The notes under the pieces are model-generated. The model made no database searches. It saw only the letters and a list, made by a program, of their open reading frames with translations, and was not told the DNA's origin. The position numbers and the translations under genes are program-made. This document shows positions 18,164 to 27,500 of a DNA stretch of 64,000 nucleotides, in pieces (within the stretch, counting starts at the first letter, position 1; each line of letters starts with the position of its first letter). Source of the DNA: Dawidia cretensis (GTDB lineage Bacteria > Bacteroidota > Bacteroidia > Cytophagales > Cyclobacteriaceae); NCBI RefSeq assembly GCF_018598175.1, contig NZ_JAHESE010000004.1:62001-126000 (forward strand). Direction: 5' to 3'.

Positions 18164-19256
18164 CGTTTTCCGGGTTTTTTAAATGGCTTCGAGGTATGAG
18201 AAGTCCCTTTTTACTGCATATGAAATTGCGGAAGTAAGTGAAGTCGGCAAGTTGTACTTCACCGCATTTCTTAAAGCTCTCGTCAAAGAGAATAATCGAC
18301 AGCGGTCGGTCTTCGTAGTCGTTTCGCTCTCCGGCGGCATTCGTTACGGGAATGCCTTTGCTGAAGATGGCATAGTACATGTGGTCATAGGGACTATAGT
18401 ATATGCCTGGGTAACTATCCTTTGTCAGCGTTTCGTAATCACGAGGGTCGAAGTCGTCGACCGTGGTGTCGGCGAGAATGGGTGCTCCAGCGTACCGGCT
18501 CTTCATCGGGACGACCATGGTGCTGTCGGTATTCATATTGTAGATGTATAAATCCGGCTGTGAGTCCAGCCGGATAACAATGTTGTGATCATGGCCGAAG
18601 GCGTAGAAGGGAAGCGAGCTTGCGTTAGCATCTCCGAGCGGGAAGTCGGAGTATGCCGGACCATACTCTTCGTGCTCACCCGTCTGTAAATTATAACGGA
18701 CAAACAGTTTATGACCTGCCTGTTCCATATCACCACCAAAGGCCCGATTGCTAAAGTACGCGTAACCATTGCGTACAATGAAGGACTGGAGCATGTTTGC
18801 CATCCACTGCATGCGGGGCGGAGGGGGCAGCGCGTATCGTTTCTTTATCTTTCCGGTGTAATCCGCCAGCACGAGCTCACGCTCATTGTCCCGGTAGATG
18901 AAAATGGAATCCAGGGAATGGATATACAATTTTTTGGCAAACTTCAAACCGTCTTTCCCCTCTAATGGAAAAAGAATCCGGTTGATCCTCCTCCGGTTAT
19001 TGAGATCGTAAAAGTCGATGCCATTGATAAAATCATTTCCATCTACGTATAGCTCGGACGTATCATTCACATAGTGAACCGGATACACGCTATAGTTCAT
19101 GGAAGCGGAGTCTATCGGAATCTCAATAATTCCCTGTGAGGCAAGCGTGTAGGTAGCCTCCTCCGTGGCGGGCGGTCGCTCTGCCGGCGTGCAGTGGTCA
19201 AAAAGGTAGATTGCCAGCAAAAGCTGGCTAAAGCGGGTAGCATGGGAAACGTTCAT
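18117..19256 (-). CDS. DUF4221 family propeller protein
   Basis: 379 residues. Bacteroidota-specific family with a 6-bladed-propeller layout: repeated short strands such as FYDLNNRRRINRILFPLEG, LYIHSLDSIFIYRDNERELV, LFVRYNLQTGEHEEYG, IYYSPYDHMYYAIFSKG. The N-terminus is hydrophobic, ending YLFDHC, which can be a lipoprotein signal. No enzymatic motif. Function unknown; family members are often secreted or outer-membrane-associated. Its 3' end overlaps the thioredoxin-like lipoprotein gene by 47 bp. Starts 123 bp from the response regulator's 3' end, with an AT-rich inverted repeat between. Confidence 0.8.
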   Translation of the reverse strand: MNVSHATRFSQLLLAIYLFDHCTPAERPPATEEATYTLASQGIIEIPIDSASMNYSVYPVHYVNDTSELYVDGNDFINGIDFYDLNNRRRINRILFPLEGKDGLKFAKKLYIHSLDSIFIYRDNERELVLADYTGKIKKRYALPPPPRMQWMANMLQSFIVRNGYAYFSNRAFGGDMEQAGHKLFVRYNLQTGEHEEYGPAYSDFPLGDANASSLPFYAFGHDHNIVIRLDSQPDLYIYNMNTDSTMVVPMKSRYAGAPILADTTVDDFDPRDYETLTKDSYPGIYYSPYDHMYYAIFSKGIPVTNAAGERNDYEDRPLSIILFDESFKKCGEVQLADFTYFRNFICSKKGLLIPRSHLKNPENDESKIQFEIFRPQAL

Positions 19257-19310
19257 AGGTTGGTTAAATAGTCAGGTAGCTAACGTTGAATAATGATACA
19301 TATTGTGGGC

Positions 19311-19335
19311 AGTATAAAAGTAATCTTTTTATACT
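19311..19335. repeat. AT-rich inverted repeat upstream of DUF4221 gene
   Basis: AGTATAAAAG (19311-19320), TAAT, then CTTTTTATACT (19325-19335): nearly perfect arms, with one extra T in the right arm. It lies between the response regulator stop and the DUF4221 start. No T-run follows, so it is more like an operator than a terminator. Function unknown. Confidence 0.4.
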
Positions 19336-19379
19336 ATCCTTACTCAAGTTCAGAGACAAAGACTATACATCACGCACCC

Positions 19380-19763
19380 CTACTGATCTGCATAGTCGGC
19401 CAGCGTAGTCGCCAACAATTCTTTCAGCTTCGCATACGAGGAAGCCTTATAGGTAATGGCCGATGCGCCTAATGCCAGGAGCTCGTCGGCTTCCGTAGGA
19501 CTCACACTGCCGGTGTGGATGATGACCTTTGTACGCTTCGGGTCGAGGACTTTTTTAAGCACCGGCAGGCACTCCTGGCTGCTGACCGGAAAGATGTGTC
19601 CATCCAGGAAAATGACATCGAGTGCCGGCAACCCTTGCAGCACCTGTTCGATATTTACGCAGTCGTTCCGGGAATAACAGGTCGAATGTGGAAACACTTC
19701 ATGAAACGCTTCGCAGAATACTGCGACATCGTCCTGATCATCGTCAATTATCAATATGTTCAT
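19380..19763 (-). CDS. Single-domain response regulator
   Basis: 127 residues, REC domain only. Acidic pocket IIDDDQDD (residues 5-9), phosphoacceptor Asp in DVIFLDGHIFP (about 54), Thr/Ser in IIHTGSVSP, Lys in ITYKASSYAKL. No output domain, so it probably acts through protein contact or in a phosphorelay. No kinase is adjacent; it stands alone between the DUF4221 gene and the ABC exporter. Start ATG at 19761-19763, with no strong Shine-Dalgarno. Confidence 0.88.
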   Translation of the reverse strand: MNILIIDDDQDDVAVFCEAFHEVFPHSTCYSRNDCVNIEQVLQGLPALDVIFLDGHIFPVSSQECLPVLKKVLDPKRTKVIIHTGSVSPTEADELLALGASAITYKASSYAKLKELLATTLADYADQ

Positions 19764-19901
19764 AGCATGAGGGCTCTGCGGCTCTTTCTTACTAAAACCG
19801 ATAGTAAAAGATCGGTCCCGGCATGCGTGGAGTCAGTCGGTTGCAAACTGTAATTATAACACGTATTTCCCTAATGCGTTTTAAACCGCAAATAGCCCAC
19901 T

Positions 19902-21668
19902 TTACTCTTGTGGCTCGGTTTTGAGGCTCCGGCGCTCGCCGACCTGCTGCCGCCACATCGAGTAATATAATCCCTTTTGTGCCAGCAGCACGTCGTGTGA
20001 CCCGGTCTCGGAAATCCTTCCTTTCTCCAGCACAAAGATGGTGTCGGCATGCATGATCGTCGACAGACGGTGGGCAATGAGGATGGTCATCTGGTCCTGG
20101 TTGCGGGAGATGCTGCGAATGGTTTTCGTAATGTCCTCCTCTGTCAGCGAATCCAGTGCCGACGTGGCCTCGTCGAAGATGAGCAGCCGTGGATCCCGCA
20201 ACAAGGCCCGCGCAATAGACAACCGTTGTTTCTCACCGCCCGAGAGCTTCATGCCGCCTTCGCCCAACATGGTATGGATGCCGTGCGAGGCTTTGGCGAT
20301 GAGGTTCGTGGCCGATGCCTGGCGCAACGCATCGTGTATCTCCGCATCGGTGGCGGTAGGTTTAACAAAGAGCAGGTTATCGCGTATGGTGCCCGCGTAG
20401 AGTTGTGTATCCTGAGTTACGAAACCAATCTGCCGCCGCAACGGGTTATACCGGATTTGCGTGGAGAGCACGTCGTTGAATTGTATCGTGCCGCTGTCGG
20501 GTATGTATAATCCTACCAGCAGCTTCACAAGCGTGGATTTACCCGAGCCGGAAGGCCCAACGAACGCAATGGTCTGACCGGTGTGGATCGAAAAGGAAAT
20601 CGAGTCGATCGAGTTATAGGTGGCCGTTTTATGCCGGAACACCACATCCGTAAACTTCAGGCTCACAAGCGGCCCCAGCTCGATGGAAGGATCGGGACGT
20701 TGCTCGATCGGCCTGTGCATCAGCCGGTCGAAATTTTTTAACGATGCGTCAGCCTCCCGGTACAGCAGAATGAGATTGCCAAGTTCTTGTAGCGGTGTAA
20801 AGATGGCGGTAGAAATGAACTGCATGGCAATGAGCTCGCCCGTGGTCAGCACGTTGCGAAAAATGAGCCATAGCAAAATAAACAGGATGGACTGCTTGAG
20901 CAGTGTGAGGAGATTTCCCTGCAGAAAGGAAAGCACGCTTACCTTCCGGGCCTTGAGCATCTCCAGTTGAAAGATGGTCAGGGTCTGTTCGTTCAGACGC
21001 CGGATCTCAGCAAAGGTCAGTCCGAGACTTTTAACCAATTCGATGTTGCGCAAGCTTTCGGTAATCACGCCGGCCTGCTTATCGGCCTGCCGGTTGATAG
21101 ACCGTTGTATGCCCTTGATCTTTTTCGAAACCAACCCCGTAAGCGATCCCAACAGCACCACGCCGATAAAGAACACCGGTACCAACAGCCAGTTCTTGTG
21201 CAAACTATACCAGATCAAAAAGGCAACGCCCACCAGCGAGGCAAACAACACGTTGATAAAGGCATTGATAAAACGTTCCGAATCGGTCTTCACCTTTTGC
21301 AATAGCGACAACGTGGTGCCACTGCGGCTTTCCTCAAATTCCTGAAACGACAACCGCAGGGTTTGCTTCAAACCGTCGTTGAAGATGTTCATCCCGAACT
21401 GTGCCACGGCCTTCCGTGTGCAATACTCTTGTAAGGCTTTGGCCAAACGTGAGCAAACAGCCACGCCAAACGCTATGACCAGCCAGTAGAGCACACTGGT
21501 CACCAGCTGCGACTCCGTCAGGTGCATGCGGTTGGTGGCATAATCGTCTATGATCTTACCGAAGATCACCGGGTCCAGCAGTCCCAGGAGCTGCGCCACA
21601 GTCGCCAGCGCGAGCGAAATAAAAACCAGTTTATTATGCGGACGTAGGTATTTCCAAAGAATCTTCAT
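19902..21668 (-). CDS. ABC exporter, fused transmembrane and ATP-binding half-transporter
   Basis: 588 residues. Six-helix exporter domain (about 15-310, ending in IGVVLLGSLTGLVSKKIKGI and a VLTTGELIAMQFISTA helix) then the nucleotide-binding domain (about 340-585). Walker A GPSGSGKST, Q-loop GFVTQDTQLY, signature LSGGEKQRLSIARALL, Walker B LLIFDEATSALD, H-loop LIAHRLST. Type I multidrug/peptide exporter family, functioning as a dimer. The ATG overlaps the stop of the upstream UvrA-like gene by 4 bp, so the two are translationally coupled. The pairing suggests a drug- or DNA-toxin-related role; substrate unknown. Confidence 0.95.
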   Translation of the reverse strand: MKILWKYLRPHNKLVFISLALATVAQLLGLLDPVIFGKIIDDYATNRMHLTESQLVTSVLYWLVIAFGVAVCSRLAKALQEYCTRKAVAQFGMNIFNDGLKQTLRLSFQEFEESRSGTTLSLLQKVKTDSERFINAFINVLFASLVGVAFLIWYSLHKNWLLVPVFFIGVVLLGSLTGLVSKKIKGIQRSINRQADKQAGVITESLRNIELVKSLGLTFAEIRRLNEQTLTIFQLEMLKARKVSVLSFLQGNLLTLLKQSILFILLWLIFRNVLTTGELIAMQFISTAIFTPLQELGNLILLYREADASLKNFDRLMHRPIEQRPDPSIELGPLVSLKFTDVVFRHKTATYNSIDSISFSIHTGQTIAFVGPSGSGKSTLVKLLVGLYIPDSGTIQFNDVLSTQIRYNPLRRQIGFVTQDTQLYAGTIRDNLLFVKPTATDAEIHDALRQASATNLIAKASHGIHTMLGEGGMKLSGGEKQRLSIARALLRDPRLLIFDEATSALDSLTEEDITKTIRSISRNQDQMTILIAHRLSTIMHADTIFVLEKGRISETGSHDVLLAQKGLYYSMWRQQVGERRSLKTEPQE

Positions 21669-24205
21669 GCTTGATCGTTATACTTCAATTCCTGCGTCAG
21701 GTACGGCGCGGTTCTGCTACGCTGCGTGTGGGCTACAAGAGCAGGTGTCCCTGCTACAACCAACCTTCCACCTTCGTCCCCCGCCCCGGGGCCAATGTCA
21801 ATGACCCAGTCACTGCTCGCCACCACGTGCATATCGTGCTCGACAACAATCACCGTGTTGCCCGCATCGACCAATCGATTCAGCTGCTTCATCAACTTGC
21901 GCACATCGCTGGGATGGAGGCCAGTGGTAGGCTCATCCAGTACATACAGGCTCTGGCCGCGTTGTGCACGTTGCAGCTCGGTGGCAAGCTTAATACGTTG
22001 TGCCTCGCCGCCCGAAAGCTCCGTTGCCGACTGGCCTAACCGAAGGTAGCCGAGCCCCACTTCGCGTACAGCATTCAGCGCGCGTTGAATCGTAGCCTCC
22101 TCATCAAAAAAGCGCCATGCCTCGTCCACGGTCATACCCAGCACCTCGGCAATGTTTTTGTCTTTGTATTGTACCTCCAACGTTTTGGCGTTATACCGCG
22201 CACCCTGGCATACAGGGCACGGTGCATACACGCTCGGCAAGAACAACAGCTCCACCGTCACAAACCCTTCGCCCTCGCAGTTCTCACAGCGTCCCTTCGC
22301 CACGTTGAACGAAAACCGGCCCACGTCATACTTGCGTGTCTTAGCCATTTTCGTCGCAGCAAACAGCTTTCGTACATGATCGAACAGGCCGGTATACGTT
22401 GCCAGGTTCGACCGTGGCGTGCGTCCGATTGGCTTTTGGTCTACTACCACCAGTCGCTTGATGTGTTCCATGCCGCCCGCGATCTTTCCATTCACCGTTA
22501 TCGCCGGTGAATCCGCCAGCGGGTCGGCCTCGTCTTCCTCCTCCGGCAGCGCCTGCCCCAGGTGTGTCGACACCAGCCCCACCAGCGCCTGGCTCACTAG
22601 GCTCGACTTACCCGATCCCGAAATACCCGTCACACTGGTAAATACACCGAGTGGAAACTTTGCTTCCAGCCCGCGCAGGTTGTTGATCGTAATGTTTTTC
22701 AGCGTCAGCCACCCACGGGGCTCCCGTTGCGCCTGACTGGAGTACTCTTTCGTGCTTTCAAAGAGATACTGCCGTGTTACCGATGCTTCCACACCGGCAA
22801 GTCCTTTCAGCGGACCGCTATATAAAATCTCTCCGCCGGCTTCGCCCGCGGCCGGACCAACATCTACGATCCAGTCCGCATGCCGCACCACGTCCAGCTC
22901 ATGCTCTACGACAAAGATGGAATTGCCCGCCACCTTTAATCTGTCCAGCGCACGCAGCAAAGCCTCGGTGTCGGCCGGATGTAAACCCGCACTCGGTTCG
23001 TCCAACACGTATACTACGCCGAACAGGTTAGAGTGTACCTGTGTGGCCAGGCGCAGGCGCTGCAGCTCGCCGGGCGAAAGGGTAGGAGTACTGCGGTCGA
23101 GCGTAAGATAGCCCAATCCCAGGTCCAGCAGCACATGCAACCGCGACACCAGGTCGTGCGCGATGCGCTGTGACACAATTTCCTTTTCGGGGTGATCACT
23201 CATGGCGTCTGGCACCTGCGTTGCAAATGGCTGCAGCAAGGCCGCCAGTTGCTTCATTGGCAGCGCTGCCATCTCGGCAATATCGAGGCCGGCAAATTTC
23301 ACCGATAACGCTTCCTTTCGTAATTTCTTACCGTGGCACTCGGGGCACAGCTTGCTCGTCATGAACTGGCTCACACGCCGCTTCATCAGCTGGCTTTGCG
23401 TGGTGGCGAACGTCGTCATCACATACTTGCGCGCGCCGGTAAACGTGCCCATATAGCTGGGCTCCATCTTCGCCTTCAGCGCTTGCTTCACTTCGCGCGG
23501 CGTCAATCCGGCATATACCGGCACCGTGGGCTGCTCCTCGGTGAAGAGGATCCAGTCACGGTCTTTCTTCGGCAGGTCGCGCCAGGGTTTGTCCACGTCA
23601 TAGCCCATCGTCGTCAGAATGTCGCGCAGGTTTTGCCCTTGCCAGGCAGTGGGCCAGGCGGCGACGGCGCGCTCCCGTATCGTCAGTGAGTCATCGGGCA
23701 CCATCGTCTTCTCGGTCACGTCGTACATGCGCCCCAACCCGTGGCATGTCGGGCAGGCACCTTCCGGTGTATTTGTGGAGAACGACTCAGCATACAGTAT
23801 CGATTGGCCTTTGGGGTAGTGGCCTGCCCGGGAGTACAACATCCGGAACAAGTTTGACAACGTCGTAACACTTCCCACCGACGATCGTGTAGACGGCGCG
23901 CCTCGCTGCTGTTGCAACGCCACCGCCGGCGGCAATCCCGTAATGTCCTCAACCTTTGGTACCGACATCTGGTGAAACAACCGCCGCGCGTACGGCGACA
24001 CCGACTCCAGGTACCGCCGCTGCGCCTCGGCATATAAGGTGCCAAAGGCCAGCGAAGATTTACCCGATCCCGAAACACCCGTAAACACCACCAACCGGTT
24101 GCGCGGTATTTTCAACGACACGTGTTTGAGGTTGTGCTCGCTTGCGCCGCTTACTTCGATGTAGCCGGAAGCATCAGCAGTATGGTGAGAAATATTTTCA
24201 GTCAT
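21665..24205 (-). CDS. UvrA-like ATPase lacking the UvrB-binding domain (UvrA2 type)
   Basis: 846 residues from the ATG at 24203-24205 (MTENISHHTADASGY). Two ABC-type ATPase halves: Walker A GVSGSGKSSLAFGTLYAEAQ and GISGSGKSSLVSQ; signatures LSPGELQRLRLATQ and LSGGEAQRIKLATELQ; Zn modules GACPTCHGLGR, KLCPECHGKKL and GRCENCEGEG/CPVCQG. Directly between SRAGHYPKGQ and FSTNTPEGACPTC there is almost no sequence where canonical UvrA carries its UvrB-binding domain, so this is the UvrA2/DrrC class. Such proteins protect DNA from intercalating drugs in some producers. Coupled to the exporter downstream. The ATPase and UvrA2 assignment is firm; the drug role is inference. Confidence 0.93.
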   Translation of the reverse strand: MTENISHHTADASGYIEVSGASEHNLKHVSLKIPRNRLVVFTGVSGSGKSSLAFGTLYAEAQRRYLESVSPYARRLFHQMSVPKVEDITGLPPAVALQQQRGAPSTRSSVGSVTTLSNLFRMLYSRAGHYPKGQSILYAESFSTNTPEGACPTCHGLGRMYDVTEKTMVPDDSLTIRERAVAAWPTAWQGQNLRDILTTMGYDVDKPWRDLPKKDRDWILFTEEQPTVPVYAGLTPREVKQALKAKMEPSYMGTFTGARKYVMTTFATTQSQLMKRRVSQFMTSKLCPECHGKKLRKEALSVKFAGLDIAEMAALPMKQLAALLQPFATQVPDAMSDHPEKEIVSQRIAHDLVSRLHVLLDLGLGYLTLDRSTPTLSPGELQRLRLATQVHSNLFGVVYVLDEPSAGLHPADTEALLRALDRLKVAGNSIFVVEHELDVVRHADWIVDVGPAAGEAGGEILYSGPLKGLAGVEASVTRQYLFESTKEYSSQAQREPRGWLTLKNITINNLRGLEAKFPLGVFTSVTGISGSGKSSLVSQALVGLVSTHLGQALPEEEDEADPLADSPAITVNGKIAGGMEHIKRLVVVDQKPIGRTPRSNLATYTGLFDHVRKLFAATKMAKTRKYDVGRFSFNVAKGRCENCEGEGFVTVELLFLPSVYAPCPVCQGARYNAKTLEVQYKDKNIAEVLGMTVDEAWRFFDEEATIQRALNAVREVGLGYLRLGQSATELSGGEAQRIKLATELQRAQRGQSLYVLDEPTTGLHPSDVRKLMKQLNRLVDAGNTVIVVEHDMHVVASSDWVIDIGPGAGDEGGRLVVAGTPALVAHTQRSRTAPYLTQELKYNDQA

Positions 24206-24550
24206 AATCGATGTTAAAAATACACGTCTTCCGGCAAAATATAACGTTTCCGGAAACTTTGTCGGAGACGAGATGGCATGCGAACAGTGAAGCAATATGT
24301 CGGCATCCCCACAGCGGGCACTCTTTTTCGGCACTCAGCTCGCATCATTCATCAACGAATAAGATACTGCGCTCAACGCCATGCTGTTGTGTGACAAGTG
24401 TCAAAGCGACGAGGATGCTGGACGTTTGAAATGTCCTGATGATTTCATTCTATACACTTATACCAGGCACGGATATCCGCTTTTATATTTTTAAAAAACG
24501 TCGGTACTAATTAACTTATCTCAGCAACGCAACACCGTTACTATACGATC
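24206..24550. other. Intergenic region between uvrA2 and T9SS cargo gene
   Basis: About 345 bp between divergent genes, so it must hold both promoters. Minus strand has a TATATTTTG run near 24220-24245 that is only roughly promoter-like; nothing convincing on the plus strand. No gene, hairpin or repeat recognised beyond a small CCGGAAAC inverted element. Confidence 0.45.
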
Positions 24551-27500
24551 ATGCTAGATTTTTGTAAAAGAATATCTGTTCTGATCTCTTTCGCTGTCCT
24601 GCTTTTATCGGGTAGCCGCGCATATTCACAATGCATCGGTTTACCTGCGGTGGCTGCCCTGGGCAGTAACAAAGTTCCGGCAGGGCTATGCGCACCTGTA
24701 AGCGCCAATCTCATTTATACTATACAGTTTGCTTCGCCGGTGGCGGCGGGGCAGCTGGAATTAGTGTACGACTGGGGAGACGGAAGTCCTTCCGAAGTTG
24801 TCACGTTGACAGCAGGTTCGCGGCTCTATTACGAAGAGCGGACGCACGACTTTCCGCGCGAGAGTGGTTGTGAATACGTTGTTACGATGACGATCCGCTA
24901 TAACGGTGTCCCCTGCTCCAATACTCGGCAAATTCAGAAAATATCGTCCTGGCGTACAGACGAGTTTAACGGTGGCGATATAGGTTTGGTTTCTCCGGTA
25001 ACGAATACGCCTGAGCATCTGGTGTGTGAAGGAAGTGACCTCCGTGTTATTTTTGACGACCGGAGTGTGTTCAACTGCAACTCACAATTTGTCCAGCTTC
25101 CACCGAATACGATCGAATCGCCAAATGTGGAAGACCGGTGGCGGCAGATTATTTACAATGGGCCGGTGTCGGGCAATAAGATCCCGAACGTATCGGTTAA
25201 TGGAACACCCTTGACATCTGCGAGTGGAGCGGATATCATATCCAACTACGCTGATCCGCGGGGCACGCTGCATCTGGTATCGCCCGTGCGAATCGACGAC
25301 GCGAGAAGATCGCCTTCGCTTGAAATTACTGCGCCGGGCGGATTCGGAGCCGGATTTCCAAAGCCGGGAGACGCCTTCTCACTCACCTTGCGCTATTGGA
25401 ATTTCTGTAACCCGTACGATGACCCCGATATACCCGGGCCTCCGGCAGATCTTGTAAACGGTGATCATCGACCCATCCAAAGAACGTCAATCATTAGGGT
25501 CATTGCTCCACCGGCCGCGCCGGTTCCGTCAAGCGAGGTTGTCTGCAACGGGATTACCCCGAAGGCATTTTCTGTTACGGGCGTTCCCTCGGCGAATACA
25601 ATCAGGTGGTACGAAAATATTCCAGGGCCCGACCGCCCGGGCGCGTTGCTGGGTACGGGAAAAACCCTCCCCGTCACGGCTCACCCCGCGTGGGTTTCGA
25701 ACACAACGCCAGGGGTATATAAGGTATGGGCGAGCCAGCAGCCAACCTCGGGGGTCGTCACGTGTGAAAGTCCGAAAACGATGGTGACTCGCACCATACG
25801 CGAACGGCTCGAGATAGGTGAAACTGCACCCGCCGTTCCCGCGGAGATCTGTAACGATAGTGCGTTGTCGGTAGTGCTTCCGCCGGCGCCGGTACTGCCC
25901 GCGGGCGGCGCGACAAAATACACGTGGGTGGGATCCGACGGTGTCAATCTGTTGCCAGGCTCGGCGTCCACCGCAACGTTTGCGGTCGACGTTGCAGATT
26001 TTCAGGGACAATTGTCTGTCGACCGCACGATTAGAGTTTCGGAGTCCTATTCCACCACACCGGCCTGTGCCGTAAATAAGCAATACTCTTTCAAGGTGTA
26101 TCGGGCGTCGGTCGGCGGAGTGGTGTCGTTGGCGGAAGACGTATGCGAAGGAAGTGCAGTGGACACCCTTTTACTGACAGAAGCGGTAGGAGCGATCAGG
26201 CGATGGGAGGTCAGGAAAGACCTCACCTCGTTTATACCATTCACAGGAATATCCGGCGACAACTACATTGTACCCGGCGTTCTTACCCCCGGTACATACA
26301 CGTTCCGAGCCGTCGTTGGAAACGGAAGCTGCGCCGAGCTATACAGCGCCGAGAGTACAGTACAGGTTTTTGCTTTACCGACGCCGGTGTATGCAGGGTC
26401 CGATCAGTTCCATTGCTCGTCGCTGGTTTCGGAGCCTTTGGATGCTACCGTCCCAAGTGTGGGCGTCGGACGCTGGTCGTATATTGCCAGCGTACCGGCG
26501 AATCTCCCCGCGCCGCAGTTTAGCAACGTCAATGCCCCAAACGCTACGATCTCGATTTTACGCGAGAACGCCGGCGCATATACGTTGCGTTGGACTGTCA
26601 CCAACGACATCTGCCAGCGGTATGACGACGTCGTTATTGATTTTGGAACCACTCCCTCGGATGCCCTGGCCGGGCCGGATCAGGCGCTATGCGGCAGGGA
26701 AACCACCCTCTCCGGCAACACGCCACAAAAAGGCGTAGGTCGATGGACCCTGGTAAGCGGCCCGCAAAACTGCCAGGACAATACTAGCTGCAGTGTAGTG
26801 ATCGAGAATCCCCTGTCACCAACCTCGTCTATCAGACTGTCGAATGAAAGCGGTTACGGCATATATACCGTACGATGGTCGATCAGCAGCGGTGGCAATA
26901 ACTGTTTCCTGAAGACCGACGATGTTACGATACGGTTCGATCGGCCCATAGGTGTTGCGGCAAACGATACAGACGTAATCTGCGTAGACCCGGAAGGCTT
27001 GCTCCCCATTTCTCTGTCGGGCAGTGTTGAAGGTAACGTTGGCACCGCTTACTGGGCCAATGTAAATGGCCATGGAAATGTCTCGGGAAGCAGTGCATCG
27101 TCCGGAACGATCACCGCTTCGTATACTCCGACCCTGGATGATTATACAGCGGGCACCCCGATTCGGGTTAAGCTGGTGGCCGTCCCGTTGCCTGCGAGCG
27201 TATGTCCCTCCATCGAGCATGCCATTACGATTCAAATAGACCGAAGGCCGATGGCAAACGCCGGTGCTGACATTCCTTTCGTTTGCTCCGCCGACGTAGC
27301 GCTCCGCGCCGACGCGCCCATGTATGGAGCCGCCGGCCGCTGGAGCGCAAACAATGCGGGTGTCCTTTTTACCGACGAGACAGATCCTTATACCGGGGTG
27401 ACACAATTGCCTGCTCCCCCATCCCGTGTCCAGTTTACGTGGACGGTAACAAGCGCAAGCGGGCGCTGCGTCTCGAAGCCATCCACCGTGGAGGTGGCCC

